Shown here piece by piece: positions 17,054 to 25,753 of a stretch of DNA of 44,792 bases. Source of the stretch: Euryarchaeota archaeon UBA438 (GTDB lineage Archaea > Thermoplasmatota > Poseidoniia > Poseidoniales > Thalassarchaeaceae). Position 1 is the stretch's first letter; the number at the start of each line of letters is the position of its first letter. The position numbers and the translations under genes were made by a program. The notes under the pieces are model-generated. The model saw only the letters and a list, made by a program, of their open reading frames with translations, had not been told where the DNA came from and did no database searches. The stretch covers positions 1 through 44,792 of the forward strand of contig DAQP01000006.1 in the NCBI GenBank assembly GCA_002504435.1, written 5' to 3'.

Positions 17054-18304
17054 ATGAAGAGGTCGAATGCGAGAGTAATGTCCTTCCTCATAATTTTCAG
17101 TATCCTACTCTCTGGATGCTCAGGGGAGAATGAGGAGGAAGTTAGTGGATGCATGGACGAGATGGCAGAAAATTTCAATCCAGATGCCACAATTGAGGGG
17201 GAGTGCCTATTCCCAGACTCGGACAGCGACGGAGTCTGGGACTTTGATGAGGTCCCTGGTTGCATGGACTCAAGCGCTACAAACTATGATCCGACTGCCA
17301 CTGATGATGACCAGAGTTGCGAATACTGGGAGCCCACATATACCGACGAATGGGAGAAACACATTCCCGAAAATGAAGAGTGCATGTGCTCTGACGGGTC
17401 CGAATACTCATTCTACTCAAGGGAGGGGGACTCAGACGTTGCAGTATTTTTCCTGAATGGTGGTGGTGCTTGCTGGGACGAATTCACTTGCACAATTGAG
17501 AACTCATCCTCAACTGGAGCCTACTGGCAGAATCCAACGGGATGGGGAGGAATACTGGACCTCACAAACAGAGAGAATCCTCTGATTGACGCGTCGATGG
17601 TATTTGTCCCATATTGCACTGGTGACGTCCACATGGGGAATACGACCATGAGGTATGGCGACAATGTGATGCAGCACAAGGGGTATCCCAATGCAATAAC
17701 TGCCTTTGATTACTTCGTGGAATCATTGGGCGACGCTACTACTTTCTATGTGCTTGGCTCGAGTGGTGGTGCGATAGCTGCAGGATTCTTCGCAGGCAAT
17801 CTAGCAGAAGCCATTCCTGGTGCGAACATTACTGTGTTCCACGACAGTACTGGCGGGGTCACTAGCACTGGAACTGTTGACCTGAATGCATCTTGGGGCC
17901 TACAGAATGCCACTCAGAGTTGGCTAGATGGGTTGACTTACAATGGATCTTCTCTAAACTGGAACAACATGACTAGTGCACATCTCGACATTTTCCTCTC
18001 CATGTATGACTCAACGATTAGGATAGGGAGGTTCGACTCAGCGCAGGACAACACGATGAGATACTTCAATGGGCTCCTTGACAATCCCCCAGAGGACTAC
18101 AACTGGAGGCTCAGGGTTTCCGAGGAACACATAGAAAGCGAAGGATACGAAATTGCAGGTTACATAGCTCCCGGCGATGGACATGGAATTCTTTTCTCGA
18201 ATTGGTTCTATGAATTGGAGGTCGAGGGTGTGAAATTTATGGATTGGTTCATTGAATTCATCGAGGGTGGAATGCCGGAGGATGTTTGGTGCACATCTTG
18301 TTGA
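17054..18304 (+). CDS. lipoprotein, pectin acetylesterase/Notum-like serine hydrolase
   Basis: 416 residues. Signal peptide and lipobox: MKRSNARVMSF, a hydrophobic stretch, then LLSGC; Cys near residue 22 should be lipidated outside the cell. Residues about 30-90 contain two copies of a GCMDxxAxNxxPxA motif that is widespread on marine archaeal and Bacteroidota surface proteins, separated by DSDSDGVWDFDE. The catalytic domain has FFLNGGGACW (oxyanion hole), VPYCTGDVHMG, nucleophile motif GSSGGAIA and a late GDGHGIL with the likely catalytic His. This is the carboxylesterase layout of pectin acetylesterase/Notum. Substrate, perhaps an acylated polysaccharide or lipid, is not evident. A second lipoprotein hydrolase follows. 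Confidence 0.85.
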   Translation: MKRSNARVMSFLIIFSILLSGCSGENEEEVSGCMDEMAENFNPDATIEGECLFPDSDSDGVWDFDEVPGCMDSSATNYDPTATDDDQSCEYWEPTYTDEWEKHIPENEECMCSDGSEYSFYSREGDSDVAVFFLNGGGACWDEFTCTIENSSSTGAYWQNPTGWGGILDLTNRENPLIDASMVFVPYCTGDVHMGNTTMRYGDNVMQHKGYPNAITAFDYFVESLGDATTFYVLGSSGGAIAAGFFAGNLAEAIPGANITVFHDSTGGVTSTGTVDLNASWGLQNATQSWLDGLTYNGSSLNWNNMTSAHLDIFLSMYDSTIRIGRFDSAQDNTMRYFNGLLDNPPEDYNWRLRVSEEHIESEGYEIAGYIAPGDGHGILFSNWFYELEVEGVKFMDWFIEFIEGGMPEDVWCTSC

Positions 18305-18339
18305 GTTTGTTTGATATCATGATGCTGGGTCGCGGTTCC

Positions 18340-20382
18340 ATGTCTCGCAGATTGCCATCGTTGCTAGTAGTTCTAATTCTCATACTCCCGGGATGCCTCG
18401 GTACTGATGTAAGCGATGACGGTGGGACGGAGAATCAAGAGCAAGAAGTAGTTGACCCCGTAGGAAATGAGACGGTAAATGAAGATGAAATTCTGGAAAT
18501 TGCCGATTCGGAATATTGTGATCAGACCAACCTATTGCACTGCATGCTCCCATTCCCATCGGGAGCTTTCCTTCGCGAGGATAGTTCCGAGATTACAGGA
18601 TATAGCCTCGATATAGACGGAGAGGCGATTCCCGATACCTCCTCTGCTGAGAGCGGCAATATGGTGATTCTCGATCGTCTTGATGGTTTTAGTCCCTCTA
18701 CCCAGATTTTCACGGCGTTCGAAGACACACCCAATATTTCTGGCATGTCTACTCAATTCGACATCTCCCCCTCCGTAGGAGAAGGTCATTCTAGCATACT
18801 ACTCAACATGGATACGGGAGAGAAGGTCCACCATTGGATAGAGCTGGATGCCAGAGCCCAAGAGGGGGAGCCGACCTTACTTTTCTTGAGGACCATTGAG
18901 GGTCTCGATCACGATGCTGCATACGCAGTTGCTTTCAGAAATCTTGCTGATGCCGATGGCATTCCAATAGCACCTTCTGATGGATTCAGGGCACTCAGGG
19001 ACTCAATTAACACGAGTTCCGAGGGGATAGAGGGCCAGCGTTCCGACTATGAGGCGTTATTCGATCATTTGGAGGTCGCAGGTTTCGACCGGCCCGACCT
19101 TCAGGCTGCATGGTGGTTCCATACTGCTTCAACGGAATCAATCCTCGAAGACCTTCTGAAAATGAGGGACGATGCAGAGCTTCGACTTGGGGATTCAGGA
19201 ATAGGTTGCACAATTACAGAAGTTCTGGAGGATTTCGGCCAGGACGGTACTTCTCTTAGGCTGGTTAGGGGGACGGTGACCACTCCCCACTACATGGAAA
19301 CCCAATACGCTAGGTCACCACTGATGCGAGATTCTTCCGGGGATCCAGAATTTGTCCAGAATCGCGAGATTGATTTTACTATGGTCATTCCCAAATCCCT
19401 CGCAGATAGAAATGAATCTGGACCACTGACAGTATTCGGACACGGGCTATTTGGAGATGGCGATTCCTACGTCATCAACGGCAGAGAGCTTGCTAATGAG
19501 TATGGGACAGTAGTCATAGCTACGGATTTCAAGGGATGGAGCTCAGACGGCGATTATGATGCATTGACATTCGCTCTAATGGACATCACAGAATTCCAGT
19601 ATCAACAAGAGAGGCAGATGCAGGCCGTAATCAATCACATCTCGATGGTTCGAACAATAACAGGGGTTTGTTCGGACATAACTGAATTCAAAGAAAACGG
19701 AACAAACATGATCGACACTGAGACTGTAAATTACATCGGAATCTCACTGGGGGGCCTGAGAGGCCCCTCACTCCTAGCAATGGTTCCAGAATTGGAGTGG
19801 GGCGTACTTTGGGTCGGCGGGACGTCATTCACTCACCAGGTGGAAAGGTCGACTCATTATGGCTCAGAAGAAAACCCCAGCGAGTTCTACCAACTTCTCT
19901 CCAGTGACATCTCTCTGCCGTCTCGAATGGACAGGGCCATTGCGATAGCCCTCCTGCAGTCAATATGGGACTCCACTGATGGGGAGACTTTCCTGCCATA
20001 CAGAGAAACTGGTTTTGGTGATAAGTTGGAGCCTTTCGACATGTTCTATCTGACGTCAATGATGGATGCCCAAGTAACGACTCTCTCTGCCGATAGGGCG
20101 GTCAGGACTGGGAACGTACCGGTTGTCAATGGTTCAGCATACCACCCATTTGGGGTCGAGGTTGTGGAAGGGCCGATCAATGGGTCATCTGCCGCCTACT
20201 TCGACGGGGACTTCCCGCCACTGCCAACGGGAAACACGAACGGCCCCATGTGGCATCACTCACTTGCGCATAATCTAGTTCTAGAGGTGCCAGAGGCTAG
20301 GATGATGGCATATGGATATCTGCTGACTGGGGTTCTGGTGGATTATTGTGATCCAGACTGTACCTTTGAAGGGGACTGGTAA
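18340..20382 (+). CDS. secreted lipoprotein, alpha/beta hydrolase
   Basis: 680 residues. MSRRLPSLLVVLILILPGC is a signal peptide with lipobox, followed by an Asp/Glu/Asn-rich linker; this fixes the start at ATG 18340. The C-terminal half is an alpha/beta hydrolase: FGHGLFGDG (oxyanion loop), VIATDFKGW, nucleophile elbow GISLGGLRG, and a late WHHSLAHN that may supply the catalytic His. The N-terminal 300 residues are beta-rich and similar in order to bacterial secreted lipases with Ig-like front domains, but I do not recognise a named family. It follows the Notum-like lipoprotein closely, so a shared role in degrading external ester substrates is likely. Its stop codon abuts that of convergent nadM. 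Confidence 0.82.
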   Translation: MSRRLPSLLVVLILILPGCLGTDVSDDGGTENQEQEVVDPVGNETVNEDEILEIADSEYCDQTNLLHCMLPFPSGAFLREDSSEITGYSLDIDGEAIPDTSSAESGNMVILDRLDGFSPSTQIFTAFEDTPNISGMSTQFDISPSVGEGHSSILLNMDTGEKVHHWIELDARAQEGEPTLLFLRTIEGLDHDAAYAVAFRNLADADGIPIAPSDGFRALRDSINTSSEGIEGQRSDYEALFDHLEVAGFDRPDLQAAWWFHTASTESILEDLLKMRDDAELRLGDSGIGCTITEVLEDFGQDGTSLRLVRGTVTTPHYMETQYARSPLMRDSSGDPEFVQNREIDFTMVIPKSLADRNESGPLTVFGHGLFGDGDSYVINGRELANEYGTVVIATDFKGWSSDGDYDALTFALMDITEFQYQQERQMQAVINHISMVRTITGVCSDITEFKENGTNMIDTETVNYIGISLGGLRGPSLLAMVPELEWGVLWVGGTSFTHQVERSTHYGSEENPSEFYQLLSSDISLPSRMDRAIAIALLQSIWDSTDGETFLPYRETGFGDKLEPFDMFYLTSMMDAQVTTLSADRAVRTGNVPVVNGSAYHPFGVEVVEGPINGSSAAYFDGDFPPLPTGNTNGPMWHHSLAHNLVLEVPEARMMAYGYLLTGVLVDYCDPDCTFEGDW

Positions 20383-20997
20383 TCACCCCACTGGCTCTCC
20401 ACCTTCACCGAGGAAGGCGAGCCTCTTGAGGCCATCAATCCCTACTAGATAGTCGATTACGGGCATTGGAACCGTGGCTCCGAGGACCTCCCTGACAGCT
20501 TCCACCTCGGCAATGGTCGACATCATCCTAGCTGTCTCCCTTACCCTCCAGCCCTCAAACAGTTCCCTGGATTCTAGAGGGGAGGCGATGACTTCCCAAC
20601 GGCCCGATCTGTAGAGTTCGGCAGTTTCCATGTCGCTAGTGAACAGGACCCCTGGCCCTCCATGGTACATCTCAGCGTGGGATACCCAGTTAGGGGGGTC
20701 GTCAATATCGGGAATAGCCACTATTTCGTACCGCTCAATTTTTCCATCGAGTGCCCACGCCTCGATCATTTCCTTTCTCTCTTCGGCGGTCCATGGATTC
20801 CTAAGGGTCTCAGGGCGGTTTGAAGAACCAATGGCCAGAATAATCTTCAATTTGGGATTGTTCTTTTCTCGCCATTCTACTGCTGAATTAATGAGTAATT
20901 CGTGACCCTTGTGGAATGGTTGGAATCTGCCCAATACCACAACACCATGTGCCGGTGGAATCTCGGGCGGTTCAGGGTGTTTAGGCAATTCGTTCAT
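20383..20997 (-). CDS. nadM: nicotinamide-nucleotide adenylyltransferase (archaeal NadM)
   Basis: 204 residues, slightly longer than the usual 170-180. Makes NAD+ from NMN and ATP. The nucleotidyltransferase motif GRFQPFHKGH is at about residues 23-32. IGSSNRPETLRNPWTAEER matches the archaeal NadM middle region, followed by AIPDIDDPPNW and the C-terminal EGWRVRETARMM with the SxTxxR-like helix. The gene starts 2 nt after the stop of an unknown upstream gene, so both are probably one operon. It ends flush against the convergent lipoprotein gene with no intergenic base. Confidence 0.93.
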   Translation of the reverse strand: MNELPKHPEPPEIPPAHGVVVLGRFQPFHKGHELLINSAVEWREKNNPKLKIILAIGSSNRPETLRNPWTAEERKEMIEAWALDGKIERYEIVAIPDIDDPPNWVSHAEMYHGGPGVLFTSDMETAELYRSGRWEVIASPLESRELFEGWRVRETARMMSTIAEVEAVREVLGATVPMPVIDYLVGIDGLKRLAFLGEGGEPVG

Positions 20998-20999
20998 CC

Positions 21000-21689
21000 C
21001 TAGTCCTCAATAAATTCCAATAATTTCTGGTTTCCTATGTACCATGAAAATGGATCCAAGTACTCTCTGCCAATCATTAGAGGGTGGCCCTCCCTTCTTG
21101 ACTTGTCTATTATGTCAAACAGACTTCCGGATGAATTCTGGTGGGACTCCATGGTGGGCAATATCCGCGGGTCCATAGATGGGTCCATGGTCTCCCCGAG
21201 CTCCTCTCTACGGGACATCCAATCGATAACTACGGACTCAATGAATGATGCTCTGTCGGTGTTTGCAATGGTTTCTGAAAAATTCCCCCACACTTCCGGT
21301 TTGAGGAATGACCCCGTTCCCGACATCCTTCTACCAGTGGCCGGTTCTACATACAAGAACAATCTAGCATCCCAGCACCTCCACTCCCCCATGGAAGACC
21401 AGTGCGAAAGCAGGAGTAGGAGATCTAGCTTCTCCTCTAGGCCAATGGATTGGTTCGACAAGGCTGTTTTCTGGTCTATTTCGCCTACTCTATCGGCCCA
21501 TTCCAGAACTTCCCCCTCCAAGTCAATATCGAATTGTCGGTGCAGCGATTCTACTCGACTCGGTCTGATTTCCCTTATCGACATACTCTCCATCCCCGAA
21601 ATAACATCCCCCAAGGGCATTGAAAGTAAATTGGATAACGACTCGCGATTGACTAACGAGATGATTACATCCACCATGGAAGGCCTCAT
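21000..21689 (-). CDS. hypothetical protein co-transcribed with nadM
   Basis: 229 residues from ATG 21689; the frame continues upstream but that would overlap the divergent GTPase gene. I do not recognise a family. The protein is mostly helical by composition, soluble, with no signal peptide or membrane segment. Visible features are a Leu-rich stretch (LEEKLDLLLLLSHW) near residue 105, an Arg/Trp-rich WRCWDARLFLYVEP, and a C-terminal YIGNQKLLEFIED. Many Ser-Met and Trp residues are scattered. It ends 2 nt before nadM, which suggests a cofactor or house-keeping context, but no function is assigned. Confidence 0.7.
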   Translation of the reverse strand: MRPSMVDVIISLVNRESLSNLLSMPLGDVISGMESMSIREIRPSRVESLHRQFDIDLEGEVLEWADRVGEIDQKTALSNQSIGLEEKLDLLLLLSHWSSMGEWRCWDARLFLYVEPATGRRMSGTGSFLKPEVWGNFSETIANTDRASFIESVVIDWMSRREELGETMDPSMDPRILPTMESHQNSSGSLFDIIDKSRREGHPLMIGREYLDPFSWYIGNQKLLEFIED

Positions 21690-21781
21690 GTAGACCAGAC
21701 GGCGATATGAAATGAACCCTCGCTTGGGGGAACTTTCCTCGATGAAGCCACCGAATTCAAGAACTGGGGTGGTTGCGCGGA

Positions 21782-22930
21782 ATGCAACTACGAAATAGGA
21801 AGTGTGCAAACTTGGCGACTATCGAAGAGCAAATCAAATCCCTAGAGGAGGAGATATCGAAAACCAAGTACAACAAGGCAACGCAAGGACACATAGGAAG
21901 GCTGAAGGCGAAAATTGCTGCTCTAAAGGAGAAGAAGGAGAAGGCAATAGCCCATTCAAAGAAGAGTGGCGGCAGTGCTGGATTCGAGGTGAAAAAATCT
22001 GGTGATGCATCGGTTTCTCTGGTTGGATTCCCCAGTGTTGGAAAGTCTAGCTTGATTTCCCAATTGACCGGAGCAGATTCGGAGGCTGGGGAATTTGCAT
22101 TCACCACCCTGACGTGCATTCCAGGGGTACTAGACCATAGAGGTGCAAAAATACAGATTCTCGACCTACCCGGGTTGATCAAGGGTGCATCGGAAGGCAA
22201 GGGAAGGGGAAGGGAAATCCTGAATGTCATCAGGGGATCGGACATGGTACTGTATGTAGTGGATCCATTCCAGGATTCGCACTTTGACATTCTAGACAAG
22301 GAGCTCTGGATGTCCGGAATGAGGTTGAATCAGGAAAAGCCACAGGTGTATATCACTAGAACCGAAAGAGGAGGGATCGTCGTTAGGTCAACAGTGGAGC
22401 AGACTAATCTTACCGAAGAGGAGATTCAAGGCATTATCAGAAGTTTCGGGATAGTTTCTGCCACGGTGACACTACGAACTAACGTCACCGATGACCACAT
22501 TGTTGACACTCTTGCAGAAAATAGGATTTACAACAGGGCTGTAGTAGTGGTGAACAAGATTGACCTAGCCACTGATGAAGACCTTGCGAAGACAAGGGCG
22601 ATGCTTCCCGAAGGTTGGCCCGTTCTGGAGGTTTCTGCCAAGACCGGAGAGGGGGTAGAGGAAATGAAAGACTTCATCTTCGATAATCTTCACTTCATGT
22701 CGATTTATTTGAAGCCCCAAGGGCAAGATGCCGACATGATTGAGCCATTGATTGTGAAAGACACATCGACAGTGAGGGACGTCTGTGTCAAACTTCACAG
22801 AGACTTCGTGAGGAAGTTCAGATATGCTAGGGTCAAGGGGCCAAGTGCAAAGTTTGACTGGCAGAGAGTTGGCCTTGATCATCAGCTCGGGGACGGGGAT
22901 GTACTAACGGTAATTCTGAGAAAGTCATGA
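21782..22930 (+). CDS. DRG-family translation-associated GTPase (Obg-HflX superfamily)
   Basis: 382 residues. DRG GTPases bind ribosomes and help translation. The N-terminus is a helical hairpin (IEEQIKSLEEEISKTKYNKAT). The G domain shows G1 GFPSVGKSS, G2 around FAFTTLTCIPGV, G3 DLPGLIKGASEGKGRG, G4 NKID and G5 VSAKTGEG. The S5-domain-2-like insertion lies between G3 and G4, and the C-terminus is a TGS domain (HRDFVRKFRYARVKGPSAKF). ATG 21782 is used here; TTG 21812 after AGGAAGTG would give the canonical DRG start (LATIEEQIK). Divergent from the nadM operon; tatC follows 36 nt later. Confidence 0.95.
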   Translation: MQLRNRKCANLATIEEQIKSLEEEISKTKYNKATQGHIGRLKAKIAALKEKKEKAIAHSKKSGGSAGFEVKKSGDASVSLVGFPSVGKSSLISQLTGADSEAGEFAFTTLTCIPGVLDHRGAKIQILDLPGLIKGASEGKGRGREILNVIRGSDMVLYVVDPFQDSHFDILDKELWMSGMRLNQEKPQVYITRTERGGIVVRSTVEQTNLTEEEIQGIIRSFGIVSATVTLRTNVTDDHIVDTLAENRIYNRAVVVVNKIDLATDEDLAKTRAMLPEGWPVLEVSAKTGEGVEEMKDFIFDNLHFMSIYLKPQGQDADMIEPLIVKDTSTVRDVCVKLHRDFVRKFRYARVKGPSAKFDWQRVGLDHQLGDGDVLTVILRKS

Positions 22931-22966
22931 GCGATGAATTGACCAGTGATAGCCTCTCGGAGAACC

Positions 22967-23728
22967 ATGGGCGGAGACTCGGGGGACCTGTTGCCCCGAG
23001 CGGAGTTGAGGGGCCTGATAAACCACCTCAGACAGAGAGTGTTCATTCTTGTCGGGGCTTTCTTCATTGGTTTTCTAGGAGGTTTTCCTGCCTCAGGGGA
23101 GGCGATAGAGTTGCTTCTTGGTTCTAACTCGTACAGGCCCGAGGGAGTGGAAATTGTGGTTCTTCACCCCATGGAAGCCATACTGTTGAAACTCAGAATA
23201 GGCATCAATCTTGGGATAATGCTCTCGGCTATCGTCCTGATGTGTGATCTGACATGGAATGGGAAAAGAATCGTTGCAGAATCTAGGAGGTCCGGAAGCG
23301 GCGAGCGTGGAAACTTTGGAGGAGTCTTGTTAGTATTGATTATGGCGATTCTTATGGGTGCTTTGGGAGCGGCTTATTCCCACGAAGTTCTTGTTCCACT
23401 ACTGCTTGACTACCTTTCTGATGATGCTGCGTCGGCCGGACTGGAAACAACTTGGCAATTGCAATCTTGGGTGGGCTTCATTACAGGCCTATACTTTGCA
23501 TCCATACTAGGCTTCCAAGTTCCCCTGATTGCTTCCATCCTACTAAGGGGGGAGCTGATAGAAAGGAGCTCGATTTCTGACAACAGGTGGAATCTCTGGT
23601 TCGCTGGACTCATCCTGGGGGCACTCATCTCCCCTCCCGACCCAGTTTCGATGTTCCTAGTGGCCGGGCCGATGCTACTTCTTCTAGAAGCGGCACTGGT
23701 GATCGATAGGATAACTAGGAATCGATAG
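22967..23728 (+). CDS. tatC: Sec-independent translocase subunit TatC
   Basis: 253 residues. TatC receives twin-arginine signal peptides and, with TatA, exports folded proteins across the membrane. The N-terminal cytoplasmic HLRQRVFIL matches the ELRxR-type motif that binds the RR signal. Six membrane segments are visible. Conserved features are the FPASGE and HPMEAILLKLRIG region after the first helix, GFQVPL in helix 4, and the SPPDPVS loop before helix 6. ATG 22967 follows CGGAGA; a GTG 21 nt earlier is possible. The last 14 nt overlap the convergent MFS gene. Confidence 0.92.
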   Translation: MGGDSGDLLPRAELRGLINHLRQRVFILVGAFFIGFLGGFPASGEAIELLLGSNSYRPEGVEIVVLHPMEAILLKLRIGINLGIMLSAIVLMCDLTWNGKRIVAESRRSGSGERGNFGGVLLVLIMAILMGALGAAYSHEVLVPLLLDYLSDDAASAGLETTWQLQSWVGFITGLYFASILGFQVPLIASILLRGELIERSSISDNRWNLWFAGLILGALISPPDPVSMFLVAGPMLLLLEAALVIDRITRNR

Positions 23729-25652
23729 AGATTCCTCGGTTTCTGGCATCCTCAGCCCTAGCTGCAGCCCTGCCATCCTCCACGTCAACCATCCTCATCA
23801 TGTATGCACCAATGAGGATTAGAAGTGAAATACAGAAAACACCAACTCTGCTTCCGTACATCACAGTGAGAGTGGCGTACAGGAGGGGGCCGATGAAAGC
23901 GGCTACCTTGCCGAAGAAGCCGAAGAAGCCGAAGAACTCAGCGCTCCTGGTCTCGGGCACCATCTGCCCGAACATGCTCCTCGCTAGCCCTTGGGAGCCA
24001 CCAAGGAGTGTCCCCATTCCACAGCCTAGGAGCAGGAATTGGAGCCCCACGGTCAGGCCAAGGGGTTCCCAGACAATGTCCCTTACGGTTTCTGGAATTA
24101 CGTCTATAGGGCCATCCCCGAGATTGGTCGGGTGGTCTATGCCAACCGAGCTGGATTCGTCTAGTGGCCCCCCGGAGACACTGGCACTGAATCTTGTATC
24201 GCCGATTGATGCCAGGAAATCCTGAAGTTGTGCCTGATCATTCACCTTGACCATGTGAGGGTCATCTTCGGAGCTTCCCCACTTCCAATCATAAATACCG
24301 CTCTTCTCGCCGATTTCAACTGGCAGAATTCCAGAGTACATGGATGCCCATTCCTGCTCATTGAACTCGCCATCTGAGAAATCTGTCTTCTGGGCTATGC
24401 TGTGATCAAAGTTCCAATTCATGTATGCCACATAGGATCCGGCGGTAGCGAGTCTTTCCTGTAGCCAAGTCTGAGGGAGAGGGGACGGGCTATCCATGTA
24501 GTCCAAGGGATCGGTCCCCATCTCAATCTCGTAGGCATTATCGAACCAGTCACCATCCACATCATCGTCATACGAGTCTGCAATACCATCGCCATCGGAG
24601 TCCCACTCAAAGAGAACGTCATGTTGGTCATGGGAGTCCAGTGCTAGAGGGGCGAAGGCGCAGGCGGCGAAGCAAAGAACCACCCAGCCTGCTAGGGATG
24701 CGCTAAGGGCCTTCTTTGTCCCCCAGTTATTTGCCAATTTAGTGAATCCTAGGGCGCTTGGCCAAGCCACGAATTGTATAGCCAAAATGGTCACCATTAG
24801 TTCGGTGGTTGTGACTCCTAGAACGGTTGATCCGAACACCCCGCCCAATGCAGTTACCGTGTTGATACCGTCAATGAAGAAGAAGTACGCGAGCATGTAG
24901 ATGAACAGGGTTCGGAACTTGCTGACCTCCTTCAGGGTCTGGATGACTCGTTGATAGGCTGACCTCAGGTCGATGGATTCCTCCTCCCCCTCCATTGGTG
25001 GCTCGGGGACGTACTTGAAGGTCAGAAGGGCGAAGCCGTACCACCACACTCCCGCAGAAGCTAGACAGAGTCTGATGACGAAGTCGCCGCCGACACCTAG
25101 AACGAGTATGAAGTGAATCAAGAGGAGGATTCCGCCTCCTAGATACCCATAAGCGAAGGCACGATTGGAAATATCGTCCATCTCGTCGTCTGTCCCCATG
25201 TGAGGCAGCATTGCGTTGTAGAACACGCCTGCTCCATTCAGACCTATGTTGGCCAGGAGGAAGAAAACCATCAGCCAGACCCATTCCGAACCGGCATATA
25301 GGAAGTCGAAGCCTATCAGGAACGTCGATCCTGCCCCTATGTAGGTCAGGTATCTAATCCATGTCATCTTGACCGGTTTTTTGTCCGCTATGACTCCGAA
25401 GGCAGGCGCTAAAATCGCGACCAGGAGAGTTGCTGCAGCCACGGCATATGCCCATACGGCGTCTCCCGTCATGTCGATTCCTGCGATAGTTGTGGTCAGC
25501 CCATTGGCCTCCAGGAATAGATATGCATACCAAGCTGGCAGTATCGCTACTGTGGTACTCGTCTCAAACGCAGATTTGCCCCAATCATAGAATGCATACC
25601 CCCTTACTGCCTTTGGATCCGAAGCTCGGTCTAATTCTACTGCATCTGACAT
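23715..25652 (-). CDS. MFS transporter, UMF1/Atg22-like, with acidic extracytoplasmic insert
   Basis: 645 residues. The N-terminus RGYAFYDWGKSAFETS is the hallmark of the UMF1/Atg22 branch of the major facilitator superfamily; Atg22 exports amino acids from yeast vacuoles. About 12 membrane segments fall at residues 30-330 and 530-630. Between them, about residues 345-525 form a long soluble insert beginning with DSDGDGIADSYDDDVDGDWFD, a thrombospondin-type-3-like calcium-binding segment, then GTDPLDYMDS and a Trp-rich region. The usual family loop here is short. GAGGT lies about 6 nt before the ATG. Substrate unknown; calcium binding is inference from the motif. Confidence 0.85.
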   Translation of the reverse strand: MSDAVELDRASDPKAVRGYAFYDWGKSAFETSTTVAILPAWYAYLFLEANGLTTTIAGIDMTGDAVWAYAVAAATLLVAILAPAFGVIADKKPVKMTWIRYLTYIGAGSTFLIGFDFLYAGSEWVWLMVFFLLANIGLNGAGVFYNAMLPHMGTDDEMDDISNRAFAYGYLGGGILLLIHFILVLGVGGDFVIRLCLASAGVWWYGFALLTFKYVPEPPMEGEEESIDLRSAYQRVIQTLKEVSKFRTLFIYMLAYFFFIDGINTVTALGGVFGSTVLGVTTTELMVTILAIQFVAWPSALGFTKLANNWGTKKALSASLAGWVVLCFAACAFAPLALDSHDQHDVLFEWDSDGDGIADSYDDDVDGDWFDNAYEIEMGTDPLDYMDSPSPLPQTWLQERLATAGSYVAYMNWNFDHSIAQKTDFSDGEFNEQEWASMYSGILPVEIGEKSGIYDWKWGSSEDDPHMVKVNDQAQLQDFLASIGDTRFSASVSGGPLDESSSVGIDHPTNLGDGPIDVIPETVRDIVWEPLGLTVGLQFLLLGCGMGTLLGGSQGLARSMFGQMVPETRSAEFFGFFGFFGKVAAFIGPLLYATLTVMYGSRVGVFCISLLILIGAYMMRMVDVEDGRAAARAEDARNRGISIDS

Positions 25653-25724
25653 GGTGTTACCTCAATCCCCGTGCGTGCAGAGAGGTAATTATCATTGCCG
25701 CGGACAGAAGTTGGCTCTAAACCA

Positions 25725-25732
25725 CTTATGAG
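25725..25732 (+). promoter_or_regulatory. TATA box for GDPD-family gene
   Basis: CTTATGAG is centred about 26 nt before ATG 25754, predicting a leaderless mRNA. An in-frame stop at 25718-25720 also rules out a longer N-terminus. Confidence 0.45.
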
Positions 25733-25753
25733 CGCGTATTATCTCGGAAGCTC

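Noticed and set aside
21037..21693. 218-codon plus-strand frame opposite the nadM partner gene
   Set aside because: The minus-strand frame has correct spacing to nadM; the plus frame shows no recognisable domain. As the minus gene is itself unknown, this rejection is only moderate.
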